Positions 16,798-24,999 of a stretch of DNA of 64,000 nucleotides are shown here, piece after piece. Source of the DNA: Pseudomonas frederiksbergensis (lineage in GTDB: Bacteria > Pseudomonadota > Gammaproteobacteria > Pseudomonadales > Pseudomonadaceae). A program made the translations under genes and the position numbers. The stretch covers positions 20,403 through 84,402 of the forward strand of contig NZ_JAAUOE010000023.1 in assembly GCF_017114915.1 (NCBI RefSeq), in the 5' to 3' direction. The notes under the pieces are model-generated. The model searched no databases. It saw only the letters and a program-made list of their open reading frames with translations, and was not told the DNA's origin. Numbering within the stretch: position 1 is the first letter of the stretch; each line of letters opens with the position of its first letter.

Positions 16798-17045
16798 TGG
16801 TCAAGTTCATTAGTGATATGACTGAGGCAGAGTTCTTGGGCTTTGTACGGAGGATATATCAATCCGAGTATGCAACTGAGAAAGATCAAGTTGCAGCTGT
16901 TATGGAGTTTGAAAGATTGAGCGAGCATCCTGCTGGATCTGATTTGTTGTATTACCCGGGTCCAGGTAAAAGTGGGCCGGAAGCAGTTGTTTCAGAAATA
17001 AAGAATTGGCGCGCAGCTAACGGCAAACCCGGCTTCAAAGCATAA
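16797..17045 (+). CDS. Colicin/pyocin DNase immunity protein (Im9-like)
   Basis: An 82-residue acidic cytosolic protein that should bind and inhibit the preceding DNase. It follows the Im2/Im7/Im8/Im9 pattern throughout: SDMTEAEFLGFV at the start, the specificity helix II region in the middle, then HPAGSDLLYYP with Asp49, Tyr52 and Tyr53 matching Im9 Asp51, Tyr54 and Tyr55, and the C-terminus WRAANGKPGFKA. Its ATG overlaps the toxin stop by one base (TAATG), the usual coupled arrangement. The gene and the toxin 3' end look richer in A/T than the surroundings, consistent with horizontal acquisition. Confidence 0.95.
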   Translation: MVKFISDMTEAEFLGFVRRIYQSEYATEKDQVAAVMEFERLSEHPAGSDLLYYPGPGKSGPEAVVSEIKNWRAANGKPGFKA

Positions 17046-17080
17046 CGCCACACAAACCAACGCGAATCAGACACGAGGAT

Positions 17081-17257
17081 TTATGCGTTGAGTTTGGCGA
17101 GGATCTTGTAGATCACGGTGGCGAGGATCATCAGCATGCCGACCCACATCGCGAACACGCCGGCGTTCTTGTCGCGGAAGTTGAAGCCGATGGCCAGCAT
17201 GATCATCCCGGAAAGAATCGGGACCAGCATGGCGTGAAACGAAGACATCGAGATCAT
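17081..17257 (-). CDS. Small hydrophobic membrane protein, 58 residues
   Basis: A 58-residue frame beginning MISMSSFHAMLVPILSG and ending KILAKLNA. It contains two predicted membrane helices (about 9-24 and 33-51) separated by the polar turn NFRDKNAG, a hairpin with short termini. The second Met (residue 4) is an alternative start; neither has a strong ribosome-binding site. It is located between the immunity gene (convergent) and apeB (same strand, upstream), with a 17-bp perfect hairpin between it and apeB. No function is recognised; the clean hydrophobic pattern makes it more credible than the overlapping frames. Confidence 0.65.
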   Translation of the reverse strand: MISMSSFHAMLVPILSGMIMLAIGFNFRDKNAGVFAMWVGMLMILATVIYKILAKLNA

Positions 17258-17319
17258 GGTGCCAGCCTTGTCGGTGAAGGTACTTCCAGTCTAGGCGGCT
17301 TTCGGGCGAGCGGTGGTGC

Positions 17320-17356
17320 TGTATGGAGCTGCCGCAGCCTGCGGCAGCTCCATACA
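17320..17356. repeat. Perfect 17-bp hairpin after apeB
   Basis: TGTATGGAGCTGCCGCA and its exact complement are separated by GCC. It starts four bases after the apeB stop in the apeB direction and lacks a T-run, so it may be a REP-type mRNA-stabilising hairpin rather than a canonical terminator. GGAGCTGCCGCAGG is also the core of the repeat at 24916. Confidence 0.85.
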
Positions 17357-17360
17357 AGGG

Positions 17361-18650
17361 TTACGGCAATTCCCGGCAGGCGTAAAACGCGCTCAGCACT
17401 TTGACCAGGTGCGCCAGGTCATGGCTGCCGCACAGCTCGCGGATCGAGTGCATGGCGAACGTCGGCAGGCCGATGTCCACGGTGCGTACGCCCAAGTGGC
17501 TGGCGGTGATCGGGCCGATGGTCGAGCCGCAGCCCATGTCGCTGCGCACCACGAAGCTCTGCACCGGTACTTCTTCGGCCATGCACAAATGACGGAAGAA
17601 TCCGGCGGTTTCGCTGTTGGTGGCGTAGCGCTGGTTGCTGTTGACCTTGATCACCGGGCCGGCGTTGAGTTTCGGGCCATGGTTGGCATCGTGCTTGTCG
17701 GCGTAGTTCGGGTGCACGCCGTGGGCGTTGTCGGCCGAGACCAGCAGGGATTTCTGAATGGTGCGTACGAATTCATCCCCTTCGGGCAACAGGCGACGCA
17801 GGGTTTGCTCTAGCATCGGACCGTCGGCGCCACAGGCCGAACAGGAACCGACTTCTTCGTGATCGTTGCAGACCAGCACGCAGGTTTCGTCGGTTTCAGC
17901 CGTCAGCAACGCTTGCAGGCCGGCGTAGCACGACAACAAGTTATCCAGGCGTGCGCCAGCGATGAAGTCGCCATGCAGGCCGATGACCGCGGCGCTTTGG
18001 GTGTCGTAGAAGCTCAGCTCGTAATCGAGCACTACATCGGCGTTCAGGCCATGTTCGCGGGCCAGTTGATCGGTGAGCACGGCGCGGAAGTCCACGCGTT
18101 CGTCACCGGCGAATTGCGCGAGGATTGGTGGCAGTTCGGTCTGGGCATTGATCGCCCAGCCCATGTTGGCTTCACGATTGAGGTGAATGGCCAGGTTCGG
18201 AATGATCGCGATCGGCGCCTTGAAGTCGATCAACTGGCTCTCGACCTTGCCATCACGGCGGAAGGTCACGCGCCCGGCCAGGGACAGATCACGGTCGAAC
18301 CACGGCGCCAGCAGCGCACCGCCATAGACTTCGACACCCAGTTGCCAGAAGCCCTGGCGTTGCAGTTCCGGTTGGGGCTTGACCCGCAGGCACGGGCTGT
18401 CGGTGTGCGCGCCGACGAGGCGAATGCCGCCATGCAGGGGCGAATGACGGCCCATTTTGACCGCGACGATCGAAGAGTCGTTACGGGTGACGTAGTAACG
18501 ACCATTGGCTTCGGTGGTCCACGGCTCTCGCTCGTCGAGGCGCACAAAACCGGCAGCCTCCAGGCGCTGGACAAGGCTGGCGGTGGCATGGAACGGGGTA
18601 GGGGAGGCCTTGAGGAAGTCGATCAGGCCTTGGTTCAACTCTTCGCGCAT
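17361..18650 (-). CDS. apeB: M18 family aminopeptidase
   Basis: A 429-residue cytosolic metallo-aminopeptidase of the aspartyl aminopeptidase (M18) family, removing N-terminal residues from peptides. Metal-binding segments are visible: GAHTDSPCLRVKP (about 80-92), CNDHEEVGSCSACGADG (about 255-271), and a late SDMGCGSTIGPI. Length fits the family. It is probably transcribed alone or with the downstream small membrane gene. In P. aeruginosa a homologue lies next to rluA and the min genes, as here. Confidence 0.93.
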   Translation of the reverse strand: MREELNQGLIDFLKASPTPFHATASLVQRLEAAGFVRLDEREPWTTEANGRYYVTRNDSSIVAVKMGRHSPLHGGIRLVGAHTDSPCLRVKPQPELQRQGFWQLGVEVYGGALLAPWFDRDLSLAGRVTFRRDGKVESQLIDFKAPIAIIPNLAIHLNREANMGWAINAQTELPPILAQFAGDERVDFRAVLTDQLAREHGLNADVVLDYELSFYDTQSAAVIGLHGDFIAGARLDNLLSCYAGLQALLTAETDETCVLVCNDHEEVGSCSACGADGPMLEQTLRRLLPEGDEFVRTIQKSLLVSADNAHGVHPNYADKHDANHGPKLNAGPVIKVNSNQRYATNSETAGFFRHLCMAEEVPVQSFVVRSDMGCGSTIGPITASHLGVRTVDIGLPTFAMHSIRELCGSHDLAHLVKVLSAFYACRELP

Positions 18651-18726
18651 AAGAAGCTCCAGACAGCAATGGGCGGGAGTTTAACGTATTGGCCGGGGGC
18701 TTTGGGCCTGGTGTTTGCAGGTGACA

Positions 18727-19833
18727 TCAGCGAGCCGCGGCTACCCGTTTTCTCAGGTACGTCATGATGATCAGCTCATCTTCAGGCTTTTCTGGCTTGG
18801 GCAATTGTTTGGGCCAGCCATTTTGATCGGTGCCCAGAAGTTGTTTCTGACGGGTATGGTTCCAGCGAAGAATCTCCCGTGAGGCGCATTCCCACCATTC
18901 GTGTCGGCATACCGTGTAGTACGGGTGATCGGGCGCCGCGCTGCCGTAAAGCAGATCGCGACCGACCTTTTTCAACGCGCCGCTCTGGTCGCGCAGCTTC
19001 CATTTTATTTTCAGTCGTTGCCAGGGCGACGGAAACGGCTTGACCCGCGGCACATCGCGGCACAGTTCCACCAGATCCCGGCTGAACTGCTCGCCATGCC
19101 GCGAGAAGAAATACGCCTGCATGGCATGAAAGAAGCGTTTTTCCGCGAAGTAGTGATAGATGTATTTTTTCGCTTCACCCACCGGTTTGTCGCGCATCGC
19201 GAACGACAGGGCGATTTGCTCGATGGTGTGAATGTCGAAACTCTCGCGGGTCCATTCGTCGATCAGCTGGATCGACGCTTCGAACAGGGGCGCGTCGCGG
19301 TCGGTCACGCCGCAGAGTCCGCTGTTGTACAGCTTGAAACCGTTATCGGCCGTGATGCCATGCGTGCGCAGGCATTCGCCGAGCTTCAGGTAGTCGGGGC
19401 GCTCATAGACGTCCCTCCAGTGGTACTCGAAGCGATCCATCAGGTAACGCCCGGGCTCGATCTGTTTGAAGATTCGATTCGGGTCGCTGGTGAACAGCGT
19501 GTCGGTATCGACGAACAGGGTTTTTTCCGCAAGCGCGAGGCCGGCGGCAATGGCGCAGGCTTTGCGGCGATGGTGATAGCCGTTTACGCCCTGCCACAGG
19601 GTCAACGTTTCCTGGCTCAGGAGTACGGTCTCAACTGGCCAGCCAGCGTAGTCCTGCGGGCGATCGGTGAGGATCCTGATGCACGGAAACTCGCCGTTCT
19701 TTACATGGGAAAGCGCAGTCAGAATGCTGAATTTGGCTTCCCGCCGATAAACGTCCTGATTGCCGTAGACCAGATAAAGCAGTTGATTTCGGGTTTTCTT
19801 GACGGGCGTTACCAAGGAGTCAGTACTACTCAT
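18727..19833 (-). CDS. Glycosyltransferase-like protein (GT-A, DxD)
   Basis: A 368-residue cytosolic protein with a nucleotide-sugar-transferase look. A GNQDVYRREAKFSILTAL segment near the N-terminus is followed by KTLFVDTDTLFTSDP around residues 107-121, where DTD matches the DxD metal/nucleotide-sugar motif of GT-A enzymes. FKLYNSGLCGV near 165 resembles the acceptor-side motif of GT8-like enzymes. The C-terminal third is basic and aromatic. No membrane segment is seen. Acceptor and sugar are unknown. It lies 15 bp after rluA on the same strand and is likely co-transcribed with it. Confidence 0.65.
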   Translation of the reverse strand: MSSTDSLVTPVKKTRNQLLYLVYGNQDVYRREAKFSILTALSHVKNGEFPCIRILTDRPQDYAGWPVETVLLSQETLTLWQGVNGYHHRRKACAIAAGLALAEKTLFVDTDTLFTSDPNRIFKQIEPGRYLMDRFEYHWRDVYERPDYLKLGECLRTHGITADNGFKLYNSGLCGVTDRDAPLFEASIQLIDEWTRESFDIHTIEQIALSFAMRDKPVGEAKKYIYHYFAEKRFFHAMQAYFFSRHGEQFSRDLVELCRDVPRVKPFPSPWQRLKIKWKLRDQSGALKKVGRDLLYGSAAPDHPYYTVCRHEWWECASREILRWNHTRQKQLLGTDQNGWPKQLPKPEKPEDELIIMTYLRKRVAAAR

Positions 19834-19848
19834 CCTGTTCAGTCCTCG

Positions 19849-20484
19849 TTAAAACGGTGCCGGGCACTCGAAGCGCAAGCGGTCGCCGGTCTGAGGGTGG
19901 GTAAAGCTCAGCATACTTGCGTGCAGGCATAGGCGTGGCCAGGCGGCCAGAGCTTGCGGGTGGGCGTAAAGCCCGTCACCCAACAGCGGGTGGCCGATGG
20001 AGAGCATGTGCACGCGCAACTGGTGAGAGCGGCCGGTGATCGGTGTCAGCTCGATGCGGCACCAGTCGCCACAACGCTCCAACACACGCCAGAAGGTCAG
20101 GGCGTGCTTGCCGAATTCATGGTCCACCACATGCCGTGGTTTGGTCGGCGGATCGTAGCGCAGCGGCAGGTCGATGCTGCCACTGTCCAGTTCCGGTTGT
20201 CCCCAGCACAGGGCGGTGTAGGCCTTTTCGGTTTCGCGGTCGTGAAATTGCCGAGACAGCTCGCGATGAGTGTCCGGGTCACGGGCCAGTAGAATGATGC
20301 CGGAGGTTTCCCAGTCCAGCCGATGGACAATTCGTGCTTCCGGGTAGCCGTTTTCTTGCAGGCGCGTAATCAGGCAGTCCTTGTTGTCGTCGGCCCGGCC
20401 AGGGACGGAGAGCAACAGGGTCGGTTTGTCCACCACCAGTACGGCGGCGTCCTGATGGATGATGCGGATGTTGGACAACGGCAT
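19849..20484 (-). CDS. rluA: RluA family RNA pseudouridine synthase
   Basis: A 211-residue pseudouridine synthase. The catalytic motif is IVHRLDWETSGIILLA (about 53-68) with its Asp nucleophile, and the second family block reads LTPITGRSHQLRVHM near 160. It lacks an S4 domain, and the size fits RluA, which modifies 23S rRNA position 746 and tRNA position 32 in E. coli. Its position between the glycosyltransferase-like gene and minE matches other Pseudomonas as I recall them. Confidence 0.9.
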   Translation of the reverse strand: MPLSNIRIIHQDAAVLVVDKPTLLLSVPGRADDNKDCLITRLQENGYPEARIVHRLDWETSGIILLARDPDTHRELSRQFHDRETEKAYTALCWGQPELDSGSIDLPLRYDPPTKPRHVVDHEFGKHALTFWRVLERCGDWCRIELTPITGRSHQLRVHMLSIGHPLLGDGLYAHPQALAAWPRLCLHASMLSFTHPQTGDRLRFECPAPF

Positions 20485-20529
20485 TAAAACAGCCTCGTAA
20501 CAAACGCCAACGGCGACTCAGGCTCCCGC

Positions 20530-20625
20530 CCCCTGTAGGAGCGAGCTTGCTCGCGAAGCAGACAACTCGGTCTATCCCATAAACCGAGGTGATGCTTTCG
20601 CGAGCAAGCTCGCTCCCACGGGATT
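20530..20625. repeat. REP pair between rluA and minE
   Basis: Inverted copies GTAGGAGCGAGCTTGCTCGC (from 20535) and GCGAGCAAGCTCGCTCCCAC (to 20619) enclose a linker with the inverted repeat CTCGGT and ACCGAG. Confidence 0.88.
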
Positions 20626-20665
20626 GCTGCAGAGCCTGAGCCGCCGTGGCTCCCGCCGGATCGAC

Positions 20666-20920
20666 TCAGCGATCTGGCAGGGTGATATTGAGTTCCAGAA
20701 TCGAGCAGCTGCCCTGGTTTTCCAGAGCGACGTGCACGTCATCGGACCCGATATTGACGTACTTGCGGATCACCTCCACCAGCTCCTTCTGTAAGGCTGG
20801 CAGGTAGTCCGGCGTACTGCGCTGGCCGCGTTCATGCGCCACGATGATCTGTAGACGCTCTTTCGCTACCGAGGCGGTACTGGGCTTTTTGTTGGCACGA
20901 AAGAAGTCAAAAAGGTTCAT
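20666..20920 (-). CDS. minE: Cell division topological specificity factor MinE
   Basis: An 84-residue MinE. The N-terminal membrane-binding/MinD-contact region is MNLFDFFRANKKPSTASVAK, followed by ERLQIIVAHERGQ, the segment that switches between helix and strand on MinD binding. The C-terminal topological domain holds the dimer interface. It stimulates MinD ATPase and drives pole-to-pole oscillation. It overlaps minD by one base. Confidence 0.97.
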   Translation of the reverse strand: MNLFDFFRANKKPSTASVAKERLQIIVAHERGQRSTPDYLPALQKELVEVIRKYVNIGSDDVHVALENQGSCSILELNITLPDR

Positions 20921-21732
20921 TACCTACCTCCAAAAAGTCGCTCGAAGAATCCCTTCTTCTCGACATCGAGGAAACGATGGTCCACGGTTTTGCCCAGCAG
21001 ACGATCGACGGCATCGCTGTACGCCTGACCGGCGTCGCTCTGGTCGTCGAGAATCACCGGCACGCCCTGGTTGGAGGCCTTGAGTACGGCTTGCGATTCC
21101 GGGATCACGCCTAGCAGGGTCACCGCGAGGATTTCCTTGACGTCTTCGACGCCGAGCATTTCGCCGTTGACGACGCGCGTAGGGTTGTAGCGGGTCAGCA
21201 ACAGGTGTTCCTTGATCGGGTCTTCGCCGTTTTCGGCGCGACGGGACTTGCTGGCCAGCAGGCCCAGCATGCGGTCCGAGTCACGGACGGAGGAGACTTC
21301 CGGGTTGGTCACCACGATGGCTTCGTCGGCGAAGTACATGGCCAGGTGAGCGCCTTTCTCGATACCGGCCGGGGAGTCGCAGACCACGAATTCGAAGTCT
21401 TCTTTCAACTGCATCAGGACCTTTTCGACGCCTTCCTGGGTCAGCGCGTCTTTATCGCGAGTCTGACTGGCGGCCAGGACGTAGAGGTTTTCCAGACGCT
21501 TGTCTTTGATCAGGGCCTGTTGCAGGTTGGCTTCGCCGTTCACCACGTTGACGAAGTCATACACCACGCGGCGCTCGCAACCCATGATCAGGTCGAGGTT
21601 ACGCAAACCGACGTCGAAGTCGACGATCACTGTTTTGTGGCCACGCAGAGCGAGGCCGGTACCGATAGCGGCGCTGGTGGTGGTCTTACCCACACCACCC
21701 TTGCCGGATGTAACCACGAGAATCTTGGCCAA
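20920..21732 (-). CDS. minD: Septum site-determining ATPase MinD
   Basis: A 270-residue deviant Walker ATPase. The P-loop is SGKGGVGKTT (about 9-18), the switch regions include VIVDFDVGLRNLDLIMGCER and VVCDSPAGIEKGA, and the C-terminal amphipathic membrane-targeting helix ends KKGFFERLFGGR. It recruits MinC to the membrane and so restricts Z-ring assembly to midcell. It is followed directly by minE, and minC lies 201 bp upstream on the same strand. Confidence 0.98.
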   Translation of the reverse strand: MAKILVVTSGKGGVGKTTTSAAIGTGLALRGHKTVIVDFDVGLRNLDLIMGCERRVVYDFVNVVNGEANLQQALIKDKRLENLYVLAASQTRDKDALTQEGVEKVLMQLKEDFEFVVCDSPAGIEKGAHLAMYFADEAIVVTNPEVSSVRDSDRMLGLLASKSRRAENGEDPIKEHLLLTRYNPTRVVNGEMLGVEDVKEILAVTLLGVIPESQAVLKASNQGVPVILDDQSDAGQAYSDAVDRLLGKTVDHRFLDVEKKGFFERLFGGR

Positions 21733-21933
21733 GGTGTTTTACCCCTAAGGAAAAAGGACGTTTAGCCCCTGAAAAACATCTCTTGAAAAACTACTGCAGT
21801 CGGACAGCCTTGGCTGGAATCCGGTTCTGAGCGGTACTTACCCCCGGTAAACACTGCTTTTAGCCTTTTTCCTACTTCGTTTGAGCCGTTTTCGCTATGT
21901 TTTAGAGATGCTTGGAAAATGCGGCAGTATCCG

Positions 21934-22671
21934 TTAAAGCCGAATGATGTTCAACACGTCACCCGACAGGCTGACTTGTACGCCCGCGCCCCACAATGGA
22001 TCGCGTCGCAGATCCTCGGAAACCTTGTAGTGGCCGGCGATGGAGACCAGTTCAGCGGTCATTTGCTGACAGAAAATCCTGGCTTTCGTGTCACCTTTGA
22101 CGCCGGCCAGGACACGACCGCGCATCGGGCCGTATACATGGATGTTCCCGTCGGCGAGAAGTTCCGCCCCCGGGCTGACCGATGAAATCACCACCAGATC
22201 GCTACCCTGGGCATAAATCTGCTGGCCACCACGTACTGGCGAGGTGATGATTTTCGTCGGTTTGAGGGTCGGCTCCGGTGGTTTTTCCGGTTTTTTCGCT
22301 ACAACGCCTTCGAGCGGGTCGAGCGGACGCTCCCGCGCGCCGGACGGCGGCAGCACCGGCAGGTCGACCGCGATGGCGGCAGCGATGTCTTCGATGCGGC
22401 TGGCGCGGATCGCCAGGGTGCGTAGGCCATGCTGGCGGCAAATGCGCATCAACCCCGGCAGATCGACCGAGCCTTCGCTGGCCGGGAGTTTGTCCAGTGC
22501 CAGTACCAGCGGCGCGTTGCTGAAGAAGTTAGGCGCCTGGGCGACTTTGGCGGCCAGTTGCCGATCAAGGTTCTCAAGGTCGTTACGGGCCAGTTCCAGC
22601 ACCGTAATGGCGAGCATGCTGCCCTTCAACTGGAACACGGGATCTTGGTCTAGCGGTTCGGTTTGGCTCAT
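21934..22671 (-). CDS. minC: Septum site-determining protein MinC
   Basis: A 245-residue FtsZ antagonist. The N-terminal FtsZ-inhibiting domain runs to about residue 105 and a proline-rich linker follows (EKPPEPTLKPTK). The C-terminal beta-helix that binds MinD has VRGGQQIYAQGSDLVVI and NIHVYGPMRGRVLAG. I choose the start at 22671 (MSQTEPLDQDP), since the two upstream Met codons add only a short unconserved leader. The min gene order C-D-E is the usual one. Confidence 0.95.
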   Translation of the reverse strand: MSQTEPLDQDPVFQLKGSMLAITVLELARNDLENLDRQLAAKVAQAPNFFSNAPLVLALDKLPASEGSVDLPGLMRICRQHGLRTLAIRASRIEDIAAAIAVDLPVLPPSGARERPLDPLEGVVAKKPEKPPEPTLKPTKIITSPVRGGQQIYAQGSDLVVISSVSPGAELLADGNIHVYGPMRGRVLAGVKGDTKARIFCQQMTAELVSIAGHYKVSEDLRRDPLWGAGVQVSLSGDVLNIIRL

Positions 22672-22789
22672 GGTCGGCATACAACGGCTTGTCACTAAAA
22701 GTGCCGAGACTTATAACGAGAACGCCCGCAGGCCGCAAGCCGGGTCGAACGATGTAGAATGCGCGGCCATTGTCTTTTCGGAACCTTTA

Positions 22790-23722
22790 ATGGAACGCCC
22801 GCGTTTTCGAACAGCATTTCTTTCTCCGCGTTTCTGGCCGCTGTGGTGTGGCCTGGGGCTGTTGTGGCTGATTGTGCAGTTGCCGTATCCGGCGTTGCTG
22901 GCGATCGGTCGCGCCTTGGGTGCATTGATGTACCGGGTGGCTGGCGACCGACGGCGCATTGCCAAGCGCAATCTTGAGCTGTGTTTCCCTGAAAAGTCCG
23001 CTGCCGAGCGCAAGCGCCTGCTCAAGGAAAACTTCGCATCCACTGGCATCGCCTTCTTCGAGATGGCCATGAGCTGGTGGTGGTCGCGCAAGCGTCTGGC
23101 GAAACTGGCCCATGTCGAAGGCCTTGAGCACTTGAAGCAGGCCCAGGCGCAGGGCAAGGGCGTGATTCTGATGGCCGTGCACTTCACCACGCTGGAGATC
23201 GGTGCGGCATTGCTCGGTCAGCAGCACACCATCGATGGCATGTACCGCGAACACAAGAATCCACTGTTCGACTACATCCAGCGTCGTGGCCGCGAGCGGC
23301 ACAACCTCGACTCGCTGGCGGTGGAGCGCGACGACGTGCGCGGCATGCTCAAACTGCTGCGGGCGGGGCGAGCGATCTGGTACGCACCGGATCAGGACTA
23401 CGGCGCCAAGCAAAGTATCTTCGTGCCGCTGTTCGGGATTCAGGCGGCGACCGTCACCGCCACCAGCAAGTTCGCCCGGCTGGGCAAGGCGCTGGTGGTG
23501 CCGTTCACCCAGCAGCGCCTGGCTGACGGCAGCGGTTATCGGCTGGTGATTCATGCGCCGCTCGAGGGCTTTCCCGGCGAGACGGAAGAAGCTGACTGCA
23601 TTCGGATCAACCAGTGGGTCGAAAGTGCGTTGCGCGAATGTCCGCAGCAATACCTCTGGGCGCATCGCCGCTTCAAGAGCCGTCCACCGGGCGAGCCGAA
23701 ACTGTACGCCAAGCGCGGTTGA
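22790..23722 (+). CDS. htrB: Lipid A biosynthesis lauroyl acyltransferase
   Basis: A 310-residue inner-membrane acyltransferase of the LpxL/HtrB family, adding a secondary acyl chain to lipid A from acyl-ACP. A membrane anchor (WPLWCGLGLLWLIVQLPYPALLAIG) is at residues 15-40. The catalytic HX4E motif appears as VHFTTLEIGAALL near residue 130, and YAPDQDYG follows in the substrate region. The start at 22790 is preferred because the longer open frame upstream runs through minC on the other strand. Divergent from minC. In P. aeruginosa the homologue at this locus is called htrB1. Confidence 0.93.
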   Translation: MERPRFRTAFLSPRFWPLWCGLGLLWLIVQLPYPALLAIGRALGALMYRVAGDRRRIAKRNLELCFPEKSAAERKRLLKENFASTGIAFFEMAMSWWWSRKRLAKLAHVEGLEHLKQAQAQGKGVILMAVHFTTLEIGAALLGQQHTIDGMYREHKNPLFDYIQRRGRERHNLDSLAVERDDVRGMLKLLRAGRAIWYAPDQDYGAKQSIFVPLFGIQAATVTATSKFARLGKALVVPFTQQRLADGSGYRLVIHAPLEGFPGETEEADCIRINQWVESALRECPQQYLWAHRRFKSRPPGEPKLYAKRG

Positions 23723-23757
23723 GTCACCGGTCCCTTTAAGCACCATGGAGTGTTGCG

Positions 23758-24912
23758 ATGCGTTCTGCTGAACCGGTTACAGGGTTGATTCTTTCCGGTG
23801 GTGGGGCTCGGGCGGCCTATCAGGTGGGCGTGCTGGCGGCGATTGCCGAGTTGCTGCCGGTGGGGGCGGCGAATCCGTTTCCGGTGATCGTCGGCACCTC
23901 GGCCGGCGCGATCAACGCGGTCAGCCTGGCCAGTGGGGCGATGGATTTTCGTGGCGCGATCGAGCGTCTGACAGCCTTCTGGCAAGGTTTTCGCAGCCAT
24001 CTGGTGTTGCGTAGCGACTGGCCGGGGGTGATTCATCAGGCCACCCGTTTTGTCAGTCACAACCTGATGGGCATTGGCGCGCCGGTGCCAGTGGCCCTGC
24101 TCAACAGCTCGCCACTGCGCCGTTTGCTCAATCACAAACTGCACATGCCCGGGATTGCCGAAGCGATTGCGCAAAAGCAATTGCAGGCCGTAGCCGTTAC
24201 GGCGTTCGGCTATGAGTCCGGTCAGGCCGTCACGTTTTATCAGGGCGGCGGCACTATCGAGTCCTGGTTGCGCCATCGGCGAATCGGCGTGCCGACCCAA
24301 TTGAGCGTCGAGCATCTGCTTGCCAGTTCGGCGATTCCGTTGCTGTTCGCGCCGGTAAAAATCGGCGAAGAATATTTTGGCGATGGCGCCGTGCGTCAGT
24401 CGGCACCGATCAGCCCGGCCCTGCACCTGGGCGCCAGCCGCGTGCTGGTGGTGGGCGTCAGTGGCAACCCGCGCGGGGTCGATCCGCAACAGCCGCTGCA
24501 ACGGGCCTATACCGGTCAGCAGCCGACCCTGGCGCAAATCGGTGGGCACATGCTCAACAGTACGTTCATTGACAGCCTGGAAAGTGACATCGAGTTGTTG
24601 CAGCGTCTGAACCAGTTCAGCCATCTGCTGCCCGATGGCATCTCGAGTCGTGCATTGGGGGCGGCGCCGGTGGAGGTGCTGGTGATTTCGCCGAGTCAGC
24701 CGATCGATGAGATTGCGGCGCGGCATCGCCAGGAACTGCCGGCAGCCTTGCGCCTGTTTTTACGCGGCCCGGGAGCGACCAAGACCAGCGGGGCGGGGGT
24801 GCTGAGTTATCTGCTGTTTGAGGCAGGGTATTGCGGCGAATTGATCGATCTGGGGCGGCGCGATGCGTTGGCCAAGCGGGATGAGCTGTGCCGGTTTCTG
24901 GGGTTGTCATAA
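23758..24912 (+). CDS. Patatin-like phospholipase
   Basis: A 384-residue patatin-family lipid acyl hydrolase. The oxyanion loop is SGGGARAAYQVGVL (about 12-25), the nucleophile elbow is GTSAGAIN (Ser near 50), and the dyad Asp is in FGDGAVRQ (about 205). So both catalytic residues are in place. No clear signal peptide is seen, suggesting a cytosolic or membrane-associated enzyme. It starts 35 bp after the lipid A acyltransferase on the same strand, so the two may be co-transcribed. Confidence 0.9.
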   Translation: MRSAEPVTGLILSGGGARAAYQVGVLAAIAELLPVGAANPFPVIVGTSAGAINAVSLASGAMDFRGAIERLTAFWQGFRSHLVLRSDWPGVIHQATRFVSHNLMGIGAPVPVALLNSSPLRRLLNHKLHMPGIAEAIAQKQLQAVAVTAFGYESGQAVTFYQGGGTIESWLRHRRIGVPTQLSVEHLLASSAIPLLFAPVKIGEEYFGDGAVRQSAPISPALHLGASRVLVVGVSGNPRGVDPQQPLQRAYTGQQPTLAQIGGHMLNSTFIDSLESDIELLQRLNQFSHLLPDGISSRALGAAPVEVLVISPSQPIDEIAARHRQELPAALRLFLRGPGATKTSGAGVLSYLLFEAGYCGELIDLGRRDALAKRDELCRFLGLS

Positions 24913-24915
24913 AGC

Positions 24916-24993
24916 AAAAGATCGCAGCCTGCGGCAGCTCCTACCCCGGATGCGCACGTCCGTAGGCGCTGGCGAAGCCTGCGATCTTTTGAC
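24916..24993. terminator. Bidirectional hairpin between convergent genes (REP-like)
   Basis: CAAAAGATCGCAG at the left and CTGCGATCTTTTG at the right are exact complements flanking GCAGCTCCTAC and GTAGGCGCTGGC, which pair imperfectly. With an A-run on the left and T-run on the right it can terminate transcription from both the patatin and the porin gene. It is also a recognisable Pseudomonas REP type. Confidence 0.75.
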
Positions 24994-24999
24994 TTTAAA

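Noticed and set aside
17067..17357. 96-codon minus-strand frame over the 58-residue membrane gene
   Set aside because: It is out of frame with the hydrophobic small protein and begins in the 17-bp hairpin; composition is Arg/His/Asp-rich.
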